This document shows, piece by piece, positions 46,933-61,143 of a DNA stretch of 64,000 nucleotides. The notes below the pieces were generated by a model. It was not told the DNA's origin and did no database searches. It saw nothing but the letters and a program-made list of their open reading frames with translations. Numbering within the stretch: the first letter of the stretch is position 1; each line of letters begins with the position of its first letter. Source of the DNA: Phylloscopus collybita (Eukaryota > Chordata > Aves > Passeriformes > Phylloscopidae); NCBI GenBank assembly GCA_027886175.1, contig JAJNNQ010000009.1, positions 24,107,501 through 24,171,500 of the forward strand, given 5' to 3'. Both the position numbers and the translations under genes were made by a program.

Positions 46933-49900
46933 AACCAGAGAAGCTTAGCTTGGAAAACCAAATAAGCTTTTAGATATTTTCACAATCCTCTGACTTTGTA
47001 CAAAACTGGAATAGAAATTCCAACAAAACCAATTTCTTTTTGACACAGCCTGGACACAATAAAATTCAGCTGAAGCTGAGAATGGAAATCACACTGAAAA
47101 AAATGGGTTCTGAAGCTGCTCTGGCTTTAGTGTTGCCATAAAGTTTCTCTTTTCACTACCATTCTACTTTAACAAGTAGAAATTTCATTAAGTGAAATTC
47201 ATCAAAATTATTCACAAGATCATTATGCATCTCCTGAGACACAACTGCAAGATAGTCCCTTCCATGATATGTGGCAAGAAGCACTGACATTTTTGGCTGA
47301 GATCATGTGCATGGACTGCTTTAGACATTTTAAAATTCACACAGTCCTGACAGAGAAGGGAACAGTTCCTTGTAGCTATCTGTGGTACTCACTGGCTGAA
47401 CAGCAGAGCAATGAATTCAAAATTCATAGATAACAAGAAGGAGTTTTGTGGCAATTATATAATAATATTTAAAACAAAAAAGAGACTAAAGACAAGATCT
47501 GTCCTTGCAAGGGAACAATCACACAGAGAAGAGTGTAAATAGTCTCTCTCCATCCTTCTCATAGAGCTCCTTCAGGTACTGTAAGGCTACAATTATGGGG
47601 AATATAAACTAGTTTTGGCAATACGTACAGAAACGTAAGAAGAGCAGTGATTTCACATGCTGTTATTTCCAATACAGCATTAATAACAGCACGCAAAAAT
47701 ACTGTTGATTAGAGCAGCATGGTTCCTAATTATATGGGTCACTTCTGACATTCATCTGAATTAAGAGTTTTCTGTTTATCACCAGCAATCGCCAAATGGA
47801 TTAAACTGGTAAAAAAAAAAAAAGTGTTTTCTTCTCTCCAGCAATTCAGTGCAAGTCTACAGTTTCATATTCATCCTGCTGAAACTAATTTAAACTGCAC
47901 ATTTTCCCTTTCCCACTCTCCTCTGCAGATTGTTCCTATGGACTGCATCTGCACAAAATACACTGAACTAGCAGGCTGAGCTGACTGGAAATAACTACCC
48001 ACCTTCTCCCCCAAAAGATAAAGTTTATGGCAGCCCCAAAGAAAAGCAACTAGAACTGCAGCTAAGCTTAATCACTCTTTTTAGTTTTAAAAAACTGAGC
48101 CATGCCTGTAATGATAATAAGGCCACAGTCCCTCACCCAGAATGATTGCTGCTTCCGAATTATGAGGCCATGCAATGAGCTAGCTCTGCACATTAGCCTG
48201 CCTGCCTTTTCTCTCTTCTCTTGCACCACAAAGTAATGTTTTGATAGGCACAGAGAGAAAGGAGAGAAAGGGGAAAAAACAAATATTCCACTTGGATCAA
48301 ATATTTGGGTTGTATAGCTTTTGGGCAATTTTTTTTTTTTTCCAGAACAGGAGAAGGGGTGGGGCAGTGCAGTGGCAGGAACCAGAGGGTAAGATCAGAG
48401 CTGTTCACAGCAGCTGAAGCAGTGATTATACACAACGTGTCATTACTTCCCAGCAACATAAAGCCCTTTGAAAGGGTTAAAAATACTTGAATTGCACCAT
48501 CAGAGTCAATTCCTGTCTAATAAGAAATAAAAGAACATCTTTCCTTAAAAAAATAAATTAATACATTTGGTGTCACTCTTCATCCTTAATGCATCCATTT
48601 TCTCATTTGCACTATAAAAACACATCTGGGATCATTCAGACATCTAAAATGTAATGCAGTTAAATGATATCTCAGTTAAAGCTAACGTAAACCTGCCGAG
48701 ATCCTAGCTAGGCTATGTTTTTAACAGGATTTTTATAGAAGATATGCAAAACATGCCTCTGTCTCAGGTATGCAAAACATAACACAGTATGTGAAGAGTA
48801 TGGGGCCTGAAGAGAAAAGCAGGCAGTCTGATTTTCATATCCCAAGTCAAATTTGCTTGTTTCAATTAAAAAAAAATATTATTTTAATCAGAGGAACTTA
48901 TACAGAACATCTTTAAGTAGCTTTCAGAAAATGGAACTGTGTTCAACTTGCAGCAGCAATCACCACCCACTTCATTACAGAACTTAGCTTAGCATGCCCT
49001 TAGCACTAATTGCACAGATGCAGTCCATAATTTTGCTGGTAAAGCCTCCATAAATCCAAGGAAAAATGGCAATATTCACCTGGCTCTACCATAGCAAAAG
49101 TTCTACCAACAAGGAATGAAATCTTATCTTTAATCCTGAAATGTCTTGAAAATTTCCGAGAATCCCACTAAAAGAAGCAAAAGCAAACTCATCCAGTCTA
49201 ACTTGCCTATGGCAGCATTTTGCAGGTGTCTTGATAGGGGAATGACCTACAGCACATCAATTTTTTACCAATTCCAAGTTGCCATGTTCCCCTGACCTTA
49301 AAAAAATGTCACTCTCCTTGATTTCACAGTTTTCTATGTGAGACATACAAACCTATACAATGCCTTTTTTAGCTTCTCTGTCCTGTTGATCAGTAAGTAT
49401 CTGCTTTGTTGTGGACTTTGGCTCCACGTGAAAGCACTACAGCATTCCCACCCAGTATCTGATTTTTCCAGCAAAACCTTTTTCCAAAACTCATTGCTGT
49501 CTTCAAAAAATTTTAATTTACTATTACTTCTTTTCATTTACTATGACATCTTGGTACATTTTTCATTTCAATTAAAACAGAAGATGGACAGATTTTCTTT
49601 GCCTCTCTCCAGCTATGAATTTTCTCATGTACAGTCCACTTGGGACTGAATATCTCATACTGCATTTCAGATGTTTTCTCCATAATTTTCTTAGGATCTA
49701 TCATTTGGAATCCATACAGCAGGGAAATACACAAACTGCTTTCTCTTTTTTTAAAGATTTGTGAGATAAAAGCAATAATTTCACAACTAAAGCACAGTGT
49801 CTGCAATTTCTTCACACAAATGCTAACTAGAAAACTCAATTTCCACAACTTACAGCAGCCTCCCTTTCCTGATACAACAGATAATTTGGCTGCTGAATGT

Positions 49901-50557
49901 GTATGCTGGGTGACCCTTCTCTTCTAAACACATTCTCAGTTTCTTCCTGGAATTTTTTACATAGTCCTTTTTGTTCCCTTCCAGGACACATTATACAGAA
50001 AACATCAGCTAATCCTTACAGAACAGCTCACAGTCCCGTAACACTACTGAAGAAAATAAAAAGGATACATACACATTCTGGAGGAAACCCTCACCATTTC
50101 AACTTGTAGGAAGAGCACTATTTGAGTACTTTTTAGACCCTTGGAAAAGTACTCTTAAGTTCAGGATAACTGACCTTAAGAAATTTAAGAAATTATTCTA
50201 TGGCAATAGACTCATAAAATCAAAGTAGTAGGAGTGTCATATTCAAAAATTGTAACACTGCAAGAAAAAGAATGTCTGAAGGAATGGGTATTTTTAGTTA
50301 CAACACCTGATACAGAGAGAATAAAGTACTATTAGCGTTTCTGTCAAAGGAAAATTTAGCCAGAAGGAACAGTAATGATGGTAATGGTATGCAAGGATCT
50401 TGTGGCCTTGGTGGTTACAGCAATGGTTAAAAGTTACCACATCACCATCCAGCCAAAAGACTTCACTGTGTTAACTCCTTTTTTGTCTTTCATGGTTGTA
50501 ATTTATTTTATTTATAATTAAAACAAAATTTAGATATAATTTATCTGACTTTATTTC

Positions 50558-51508
50558 TGTGGGTTTTGCTTCCTCTTACACGACTTAGTGTAAAAGTTGC
50601 CTGTTTTTCTCAGCTTTCTCAGTACCAGATGTGGGTGGCACAGGGGGTTCCCAAGCGGGACTCCACGAGGAGAGGCCAGAGGGCACGGAGGGTTACAGCC
50701 AGCAGCCAGCAGGCGACCAAGGGCACAGCTGAGCCCCCAGCCACGAGGGCAGCACCTGGGAGAGCTACATTCTGCACATGGCAGTGAGTGAGGAAAACAG
50801 AAGTGTGAGAAATAATCCTGTAACACTGAAGTGAGAGAAGAAGGGGGAAAGGCACTTCAGGCACCACAGCAGAAATTCCCTGTGCAGCCCATGTAAGGGA
50901 CCTGGGATGGAGCAGTTATCCACTCTGCAGCTTGTTCAGGGCTCCATGCAGAGCAGGTGGCCATGTCCTGAAGGAACTGCAGCCTGTGAAGGACCAATGC
51001 TGAAGAAGGCTTATCCTAAGGAACTGCAACCCATCCAGAGGACCTACACACAGGATTTGATCTGGAAGGACTGCAGACCATGCAGAGATCCAGCACTGAA
51101 GGGGAAAATTGTGAGGAGGAAGAAGCAGCAGAGTGGAACTCTTATGGACTGATCACAACTGCATTCCCCATCCTCCTGTGTTGCTCACAGCAGGGAGGAG
51201 GAAGAGGAGTTGGAAATGAAAGAGTGAAGCTGAGCCTGTGACAGAAGGGCAGGATGAGGGAAAATGTTTTAGTTTTTATATTTTTTTTTCTCACCATCCA
51301 GTTCTGGTTTTAATTGGCAATATTGTAAATTAATTTTTTGCAGGTCTTTTTTGCACCTGATAGCAATTGTTAAATTTCTATCTTTGCCTTTCACTCAACC
51401 TAAGACATTTTTCATCTCGTTTCATGCCTCCCACTGTCCTGTGGAGGGGACAGAGTGAGAGAGAAACTGGGTGGATACCTGGCAGCCCATAAAGTGCAAT
51501 CCACTGTA
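50558..51508 (+). mobile_element. Probable solo LTR (ERV-L-like), diverged
   Basis: A GC-richer block of about 0.95 kb in AT-rich surroundings. It is organised like the 30.6-31.7 kb LTR: a TGTGGGTTTTGC start, CACTTCAGGCACCACAGCAG and AAATTCCCTGTGCAGCCCAT, repeated GGACTGCAGACC/GGAACTGCAG modules, then CCTCCCACTGTCCTGTGGAG and ATACCTGGCAGCCCATAAAG near the 3' end. The ends and a target duplication are not clear. Frames at 50551-51152 are inside it. It is antisense to CORIN. Confidence 0.68.
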
Positions 51509-54500
51509 GTCTAATAAAAAAATGTCCGTTCTTCCCAAATTCAAGTAGCATGAACATATAATCAAGAGCACTTTTTGAGACACAATTGAGAACTGAAACA
51601 ATTCTACAAAGTTATTATCAACTGATGCATTGCTGTACTGTCTCTTTAAATACTTTACTTAACTAGCCTAGATCCCACTTTGCCATGTCATATTTGGATA
51701 ATTTTTATGTGCTTCTCACTGGATGGAGGTGGCCATGGCAGGGAAGATAAACTCCATGTCAACCAAGCATAACTTAAATAGAGACATCGGACTCAGAGTC
51801 ATGTGGAAAATATTCAGTGATGTGGGGAGAGAAAGCCTGAGAGAAGGGGAATTTATAGGTCATCTTTCTGTATGGAAGACTAGACAGAAGCAAGGAAAAG
51901 ACAGGGACACATCAAAGATGCAGTAACAGATTTAGATCATTAGGATAATTCCCACTACAGGATAAAGTTCTCATGAGTCTCGGTGTCAGGCTATATTGAC
52001 TAGATAAGAGTATAAATCAGAGGAAAACTTTACATGGACAGAAAACCAAAATTAAGCTGTGGAAGGAAATAGCTTGAAAAAAATCTAATCTTCATTTTTT
52101 TTCAAGCCTGATCAATATCTCTGTATCATTTGTACTATTTCCCCCAGTCTAAACCTCTCAATTCCTCTATAAGCATTCAGTTGGTTAATGTGCAGCTGTT
52201 GGTGTCAGGACATATTCTGAGTCATGATTAAAAATCAATAAAGAAACATCACAGAGAATTTGGCCAAACTATTCAAAATATACCAGACAATATAAGTCAC
52301 AATTTTCTTCATACTTTCAGTCTGGATCTGGTTCACTTGACTTTTTTTTTAAATCAGATGGTTAATTTTTTTTTTTTAATTTCTTTTTCTGCTTTCCTTT
52401 AGTATTTCCCCCTTAAGACTCCTAAAAATGCTTATCTTTCAGACATCTGTCCTGAATTTGCCATTGTAAATAGTGAGACAATGAAAGCATTTAATTTCTT
52501 TGACAATTTCAAGCTCTTCAGTGTCTGAATGATTCTTCCCATCTATTGAAGACCCCTGCTGTCTTCTCCCCAGAGTCTCTCTTATTTTGGACACAGAGGA
52601 AATTACTGTTTATATGACATAACCTCCCATGTCATTATATTGCTTTTTATATTCCACCCTTATCTTCTTTTCACTTTCTGTATTACCAAGGTCAGCTTCA
52701 TCCTATAATTTCTACAACCTTGTATTGTTAATGCAACTCTTATTTTCAGATAGAGATTTTATATCCCTATTTGTATACTTTCTCCTCTACTCAAGATCTC
52801 AAACATTATCTAACAATTATAGCATATAATGAGCATGTATTACCTTTCAATCATGAGTGCAATTTACTCTTCAACACATCCCACCTTGGTTGTAATTCTT
52901 TGTTATTTTCTGTTACTTGGATTTCATCCAGCTTTTCTGCATTTAATGGCTTATGGTTCAGGTAAGATTTTTGAAAATTATTTACACAAGAATTTTAGAA
53001 ATACTTACAAGGGTGTAAGCTATTCAGACATATATAATTTCAACCTATTTTAAAACTTACAGTGAGTGGGGATGCTTTTTTTGGACTAGTATCTTAGTTC
53101 TAAGGAACTATTACACTTTAATGTCACTTGACCCTCAGTTTGATTTTTTTTCCCCCCTCGTGGAATGCTGAAACATTTAGAACACAAATACTGCAAATGT
53201 ACCTTCATCTAAATAACAAATTAAACACTTGTTTTAATCAGACTACCTTGTCATCCTATCAAAATTCAGTCTATCTAAATGAATCACGTTTTATATGCAG
53301 TGAAAATTGCAGATGTTAACAAAAAGCATTACAAAGACTGTTCTTAACTTTATTTTCCTGCATATTTTGAATGACTAACTGAATATTTGAGACTGCTATA
53401 TCAAGATTTAACATCTTTCACTGTATATCCAAAACAAGACATCCAGTTCTTAAACGCATCTCTTTCATTAGAAGTGCACTATTTTAATAGGCATTAATTG
53501 GATGCCTCAAATCAGAGGTCAGAGATTTGTGAGAAGTTGCAGAACCTCTCTGTCAGACCATGGGTAATTAAGGGAATTCTTAAGTTTAGCACTGTTCTCA
53601 TGGACAATTTTTTTCAGAACTTCAGAGCACCAGCAAACCCTATTCAAATCAACAGGGAAGGTATGTGCCAAATGATTTTTTAAAAACTATAACTTTTTTG
53701 AAATTTTGAATTTCAATCTTGAGGCTAGACAGCTTCTCTACTGAGAGCATCTTTTAAGCATGTGCTGAAGTGCTGTCTGAATAGGAATGAAGTTAACATA
53801 TGCTCAAGTGTTGTTCTAAGTAGTTGCCTTCCCTTTTTAAATATGTCACTCTCTTGACATCTGCAGCTCCTTAAGATTTCATGTGAACCAAGACACATTG
53901 TCACCGTAACACTGGAAAAATAAAAAAATTGCTAAAGAGACATCTGTAAATGAAGAAGGTTCCAAATTCTTCATGACAAGCAAAGTGGAGTGAAAGAAAT
54001 TGAAGTAGCACAATGAATGAAAAGGAGCTGAATGTCTACACTCGTCTGTGGTTCCTGCTAGGATTCTCTTCAACTGCACATATTCATTCTGTATTTATTC
54101 AGGTACATTTGCACAAAATCAAAACAGTATTTTCAACTTCCACTCAAACTGATGCTTAAAAAGGAACATCATGTACAAAATACATGTCAACTGCCTCTAA
54201 TTAGCTCAAAACGTCTTCTAGAATAATAGACACAGCTCACTTCTGCAACTCTATTAAATAAGTACTGAATGATAACTGCATAGGAGTAATTTCAATAATG
54301 ATACCATGAATAAAAAAGAAGCTGCAGTCAGTAAGAAGCTTATAAAATACAAACTACATGGTTCAAAAGCATTTATTTCTTAAGGTTTCTTTACTGATGT
54401 ACATCAGGCAATATTTCATTGTTCTACAACTAAAGCACAGGTCCTCTTACAGAACTAAATAATTCCTTTAATATATATTCACCTTCTAAAAACAGCTAGT

Positions 54501-57500
54501 TTCAAGATTAAAATCAATCTCTAATTTTTAAAGACAGCAATTTACTGAAAAATACATTATTCTACAGCTATCTTTCTCTAAATTGATGCCAACTACTACC
54601 ACACAGTTATCTGCCAAAAGAAATCAGGAGACCTTGATTTTTAAGTCTCTTTTTTTGCTAAGAAAAAAGAGTGTTTGCTTTGTTGCTGTGTCCCATTTGT
54701 ATCTGCTCTCTGTTAAAAAAAAATAACAACAACAAAAAGCCAAAAAAAACCAAACAAAACTAAAATGACAAGGGGTTGCTTTATCACTATCCAAATTTGT
54801 AACATCCACATAGAACAACGAATCCACTGGTGACAGAATCACCACTTCCATGACACTTCTCTTTCCTTTGCAACTGACAAATTATTTAGCTGTACCATGG
54901 AAATAGAGAAGTCATACCTGAAAGCATCCATTAAGCACTGACAAAGTCAAGGAAAAGGCAAATTAACTCCGTAGTCTGGTGTAAAAGCACAATATTACAA
55001 ACAACTGTCAACAGCAAGGTCCCTATTTTTAATAGCCTCTCCTGACAAGATCAAAATGTCCTTGAGGGGTTGTATTTCTCTTTCTAGGACTACCACAGCC
55101 AATAAACTTTTGGTAAATACTGTGTCTGTAGACAATGCAAAAGCAAAAGTGTGTGCAAACAACAATACCACCATTACCAAAAGAGATGAAGGGATGGAAA
55201 ACAATGTTAAAAAGAAGCCCCTATTCTAGCTGTGAAAAATAAGCATTTCTTATTTGCTAGAACAGAGATCCTCTAAAGTATACTGCAAAAGGGAAACATA
55301 GATTAAGAACTTTAGTAAAAGCAGTAATAGCTTTTCTTTTAGATGATAATGAGCATAAATGATCCTGCAGACTTTGGGAAATTATCAGAAGCAATTTACA
55401 CATGAAACATGTAATGTCTTGATCCCTTAACGAAAGGCTTAAGAAGAGTGCATTTATACAGCTTTAATACAGCACAAAGACATAATCTGAAGACAAGCAG
55501 TAGTAAATTTGTTACATTTACATGGGGATAGACTATTGACAAACTCCTGTCTCCAGTGGGCTCAGTAACAGTGACCATAGCCTAAAGATACAAGCAAGGT
55601 ACTTCCCGAGTAAGTTTCTAACAGAAGGTCATGACTTTCCTTAAGTCAACTGACACAGTCAGAAAAACATTTCACAAGACAATAGAATTGATGCAATGGT
55701 GCAGTACTGCTTCCTTTCAACCATGTGTGCTTGCCATTTCCTTTGAAACAACTTTTGTGCCAAACCACCCAAGAGCTAACTTAGTGTTAGATCTGAGTCA
55801 GCTCACTGAGCGAACAAATGCCATAAAAAGCATGCAGCACTGTATGCTTCAGAGCAAAGGGAATGGGGACACCTTCTCAGTATCACTAACCTTTAAATGA
55901 AGCCCTCCTGACTTGTAATAGTTTATGTGAGGAAGAGGAAAACAAACTTTTGAACAGCAAATCTCATCCATGGATCTGAAACACAAGTCAGGCACCAGGA
56001 CTGAGAACAACTGCTCTGCCTTTAATTTCATTCAGCTAAAGAATTCTACAATTTGAAAGGAATGAGTGATTGCTAACTCCCCCTTGTGCTCCACAGGTAC
56101 CAAAGGGAGAGGTGGTGAGGCTAATGACCACCTGCAGTAGAGAGAAAAACAATTCATTATCTCCCAGGTCACAGAGAGTGGATTAGCCATGAGGGAAATA
56201 CAACTCATATTTTAGATCAGAGGTGAAGTGTTATCATAATTATTTTTTGAGGCAATCTCTACCAGCTGCTTTAGAATGGAACACCACACCCAGTCTGTCC
56301 CAGACACTTCTTGCTCAGAGCAAGTCTTAAATTCTAACTCAGCTATTCTCTTGACCAAAGAATGTTGCAAAAGGCTGGACACTTCATCGTCACCTCATTT
56401 TTTGGAGCCCCACTTCTCTCAGCAAGTTGCTTCCAGATGCTGCTCTTCTTGGTTGAAGCACACACTTCTTTAATCCCTTGGGCAGGCACAGCTGAGAGCA
56501 GGTAAGCTCAAGAGCCAAAGCTGAGGCTAAACATTTACCCCCCTGCAGGCAGGCCTGTGTTCCAGATCTGGTGTTTTGATTAGTCATTTCCTAATTACAG
56601 AATTCTTTAGTGAAATTGGAGACATATTTCTAAGAGTCTACTATTAAACAAAAGGCACATATTGAAAGTAATTTTATTGTTAGATCTATCATTAGAGGAT
56701 ACTTTCTGCAGTACATTAAGTTGGACAGAATTTTGCAATTCTTCTGAATTATGTGCATGGCTTTATCCCTCTTGATAGGTGGTTTTTTTGTTTTTTTTTT
56801 TAAAGGGGATAAAAAATGGTAGCCTCCACTGGAACCAGGCAGGCATCCAGATGTTTTTGGTTGAGTTTTTTTGTGGGTTTTTCTAACAAACATGTTTTCA
56901 ATAAGTGAAAATGAATGCTAGCTTGATTGATAACATTTAATTATGTATTGATTCAGTTATGTTCAAAACAAAACAAAAAACCACAGTGCTTTGTAAAATA
57001 CTTAAAATTACCTTCTTATGAATAGGTCAGCATAGAAATAGGCTGTGCCTGAGCTATCCAGTTCTCTCTGGTTAATTACCTTTCTAGGATAGCCACTTGT
57101 CTGATCTATTTAATAAGAAATTAGGCTTCTTTTTTCCAAGTACATCTCACAATGATAACTCTACCCACCTCAGTTTCAGATAAACTAACACAGCAAACCC
57201 TTCCCTGCAAAATCTGTGTATAGTCTAAGAGGGGAGTACAGCACCTCACTTGAAAATCAAAACAAGTACACACAAAATATGCTTTGCAACCTGAAGTTTC
57301 CCATGTGGAAATTCGCAGGGGAAGTTTAAGATCAGGGTGTTAATCTTCAAAGCCCTAGGCTGATCAGGCTAAGGCTAATCAGTCTAACTATATTTTTTAG
57401 AGGTATGTATGTGCTTGTTTCATTATAACATAGTCATTGTCTTTAAAAGATCGTTTGTGTTAGCCATTTTGCAAAATATGTGCTGCAGGACATGAGATAC

Positions 57501-58204
57501 AACTTCCTTGGCCATTTCTTTATCTGACTGCTACTGACTCTATTGTTTATAGCACTGGAACTTTCATTAAAGTGTTGTATTTTTAAAACATTCAGTGAAA
57601 GCCTAATTCTTTTTCAACCACTGCAGTGTGAAGGCTTCTGTTCACAGACAAGCGTAGCTGGCTACATAAATGCATTTATTTTTTAATAAGAATAACTACA
57701 TTAATACTAAGTTCCAGTTATACTATTCCTGTTCTTGTTGTGTGAAGAAAGAAGAATTCTGACAAACTTTCTCAGCCTGAGCAATTAGAGGTCAAAACAA
57801 CCATATTTTTAGTGCATATAAGGAAAATGTTTAAGAGCTTAACATGACTGAGTTTCTTACAGCTGTATGTCAGTTCAGGTTGTATTCAAATCTTAGGATC
57901 GTGATGCCTGCAAGTTGCTTGTGCAAACTGAGAATTTCAGATCCTTGTACTTCAACTGCTTTTCACAGAATGGAAAGTCCATTTAGTTCTTTCAAATAAA
58001 TCGACTAATAAATATCAATAGCTTCCTTCAATGCTCTCTGTTACAGCTCATTGTTTAATTGCCTACATCAGTTAGAAGGAAACTGGAGGTTTCCCCATGA
58101 AAATTAGGATTCAATTATCTTAAGACCATACTACTAAACTAGCTGCAATGTTAAACTTTTTTCAACCATGCAAAACGTTCATGTTCTACTCCCAATTTTT
58201 TTAT

Positions 58205-58435
58205 ACCCTAGAATCACAGAACTATTGGTAGAAAGAATCCTTTGGAGGTCTCCACCCAACTCGCTGCTCCAAGTGAGATTGCTGCCAGCAGGCTGTGGTC
58301 CATGATTGTCTGAGTCTTGGAACCATCCAAGGAAAAGGATCCCACAGCTACTGTAGGCAATGGGTTCTGCATTACCCATGCAGTGAAAAAGATTTTTCTA
58401 ATTTCTGGTATGAAGTTCTGCTATTTTATTTCTCG
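58205..58435 (-). mobile_element. CR1 LINE, 3' fragment, diverged
   Basis: The plus strand reads as an inverted CR1 end: TAGAATCACAGAACTATTGG, then TTTGGAGGTCTCCACCCAAC, GAGTCTTGGAACCATCCAAG and a GTGAAAAAGATTTTTCTAAT block. The 66-residue minus-strand frame at 58179-58379 is within it. Confidence 0.72.
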
Positions 58436-61143
58436 GGAGAGTACAGTTTTTTAAATTAGCAGTCATAATAAAGGTGAGAAATACAGATTTATTTTTTTTT
58501 TGTACGGATTAACAGCTAAATTAATCTTTGGCTGTATTTGGCGGTTTATCACTTTCTCAAATTCCTATCCCTGCAATGATTTCAAACCATGGTACTCATT
58601 TTGTTGTTCTTGAATTTCACATGATTGTGAAAGATAACAGCGACTGCAAATCACTTCGTTGTATCAACGCTCTGACCTTCCAGTATTTTGACAAGGATTT
58701 AGAACTTACCATTTTATATTAATGATGACTCTGTACCCACACCTGGCTGCATTCTATGTGTTATAACCCATAACAGACCATGCAGAAGTACAAAACAGAT
58801 AAACTTTAATCAATCATAAAATCTCATACTGCTGCCAGATGTAAGGTGTGTCTTTGGAAGCAAAGTGATAGATCACAATATAGAACACAAAAAGATATAT
58901 ATTAACATCATCTTTTTGTTGAAATAACCACACAAATACTTTTGAAATAGTTTCAGACAAGCTGATGGGTCTGAAACAAAAGTCAGTGCCTGCAACTCTC
59001 AAATAATTGTTCCCATTTCCCTAAGTATTTGATGGCTTGCTTAGCTTCTTGGTCAATTCATGGTTCAATCTGACAACAAACATCTGTTTAAAATGCAAGC
59101 AACAAAGTGTAAAAACACATGATGAATGCGTAACAGGCGTAAAGCTGAAAGTCTTCCATTCTTCCAAATTTTAAAGGGACACACATCCACAACTCCAGAA
59201 GCACACGTCATTTAGACTAGAACAAAGCTGACTTTATTTCCAAAGCTGAGTAGAAGTGGGAATCTCTCACTCTAAAGGAAACCACACCACTGAAAGGCCA
59301 AAGAGTAAAGATACATGGAACTTCGAGGAGGGTGTGTTAGTTAGTCACAGGGCTTACTGCAGTATTAATCCTAACAGATATTTGAAGTCTATTATATATC
59401 ATACACAGAGCATTGTTTCATCAGACTGAATTTGAAGAGATGAACTACAAACAGAATGAATGCAATAATGAGCCATGAATTTATTAAAGAGAATTGACAT
59501 CACAAGCTTAGCTAGAGGTAAATATATGAAAACGTTAACATCATTAGAATTTTCACACAAGTATCTAAAGTTTTTGGCAAATTTGCAATTACCTGACAGC
59601 AGTAACACACCAGGTAATAAAAACTAGCAAGCTTTTTTTTCCCCTTATAAACATAAATGGAAAAGAAAAAATGCTCTATATAGTGAGTAATGGCTTTTAA
59701 GAATCTTTTGGATTTTAGCTAATACATTTTACATGTCAGAAACTTCATGGTTTCTTTTCCAAGCTACACTTGTACTCATAAGAAACAACAATGGTAAAAC
59801 TGATGAAAACCAGGTTCTTGATAATTAATTTAGTGAAAATCCAAGTGTTTCTCTTCTAGTTTACTAATTTTGCCTTGTGAAATGCCAATACAATATTTAA
59901 TTTCTTCTAGGGAAGAAAAGAAGAATGGCTCCGTGATTATTTTGACTAATGAAAAAAATGCAATTTTAAATGAGAACTGTATTGCCAAAATTTTAAGGCA
60001 GCTTTTTTCGCTATCTTTGAGAGAAAATGTAGGTGTGAGGCAATGAAACAGACTATACTGCTGGAAGAGAAAACACTCCCAAGAATGGACTAAAGCCCCA
60101 ACAAAATTAATAGTTACCATATTAGTCTATTCATGTTTGCATTTGCATGGCAAAGATTCATCTGAGTGGCTAAATTCCTGGCCTGATATTTAGAACACTG
60201 CTTATGTTCTTCAATGCCAATCTGAAAAACAAAACCATTTTCCCTTCAAGTGAAAATAATGTTTTAACAACATCTCAAATTCTTTTTTATTTCTGAGGAC
60301 ATTACCCTAAAAATCTACCATGGATCCTGTGCTGCTCTTACTCCTTACACAACTGAGCCTACTCCAACTTGTATGAGTAATTAAACTATTTGAGCTAATT
60401 GACAAAATGATTTATTAGATCACTGCAGGAAATACTGGGGTTTAAGGAGACTCAAGCTCATGGACTGACTTGGGATGCACTAACCGGATGCCTTAGCTCC
60501 AGCGAAAAAAAGAAATGCCTCTTTAGTATGAGCAGCACAAAGCAGAGATAGAGAGACATGGAATTTCCTGTTTCTGCGCCGTTTGTGAAACATTGCATCC
60601 AGCTATCCCCACAGTGATTTTCATATTGCTCTTTTCTACAAACAGAAAGGTGAGTCGGACCCTCTCTGTAGTAGCAGTGGCAGAACACAAAATTCTGTAT
60701 AGTAGAATTCTAGTAATGGCAGAACATACATAAGAAGTGCTGGGTAGTGACAAAGAGATTAATTTCATGTATAAATTGAACACACTTAAATGATAACAGA
60801 ATTAGTGTAATATCTAGGCTGAGTGGAGGATTGCAAAGAAACCAAGCCACTCAGTTTCAAAGATGTGCCAGAAAGGTGAAGAGACCCAAGGTTCCTCTGC
60901 GCTTACGGAGAGTAAAAGATGCAAGCAAGCAAACATAAAAAAACCTGTGCTTTTTAAAACTCTCACACAGTGACTCACTTTTACCAGAACACTTTCCCAG
61001 TTCATTCTTTAAAGCAATCGTTTGGGGTTCGGGGGAGCGCTCACCCTCTTCTACGCTTGCGCAAGTGACCGGCTTTCGCTCCCCGAGAGCGCCCGCGGCC
61101 CCGAGCCAGGCCCCACTTCTGCCCCGCTCCTGCCCCATTCCAG

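Noticed and set aside
48121..48330. Minus-strand frame of 86 residues ending at a good donor (CTGG then GTGAGG)
   Set aside because: The donor phase is 0, incompatible with the Fz1a exon, and the peptide does not resemble corin.
49338..49927. Open frames of 95-104 residues on both strands in the same 600 bp
   Set aside because: I considered a decayed retrogene. No family resemblance and the two strands are equally open, which fits chance in this composition.
54624..54851. Minus-strand frame with a hydrophobic FCCCYFFL stretch, checked as the CORIN membrane anchor
   Set aside because: The hydrophobic part is the translation of an A-rich simple repeat; flanks do not match corin and splice sites are missing.
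54995..55204. Minus-strand frame starting with a signal-peptide-like hydrophobic run
   Set aside because: No similarity to the corin anchor, no donor in a compatible phase, and no downstream partner exon.
60788..60800. TGATAA (GATA-type) site near the putative CORIN start
   Set aside because: A six-base motif is expected many times in this AT-rich window; no supporting arrangement.
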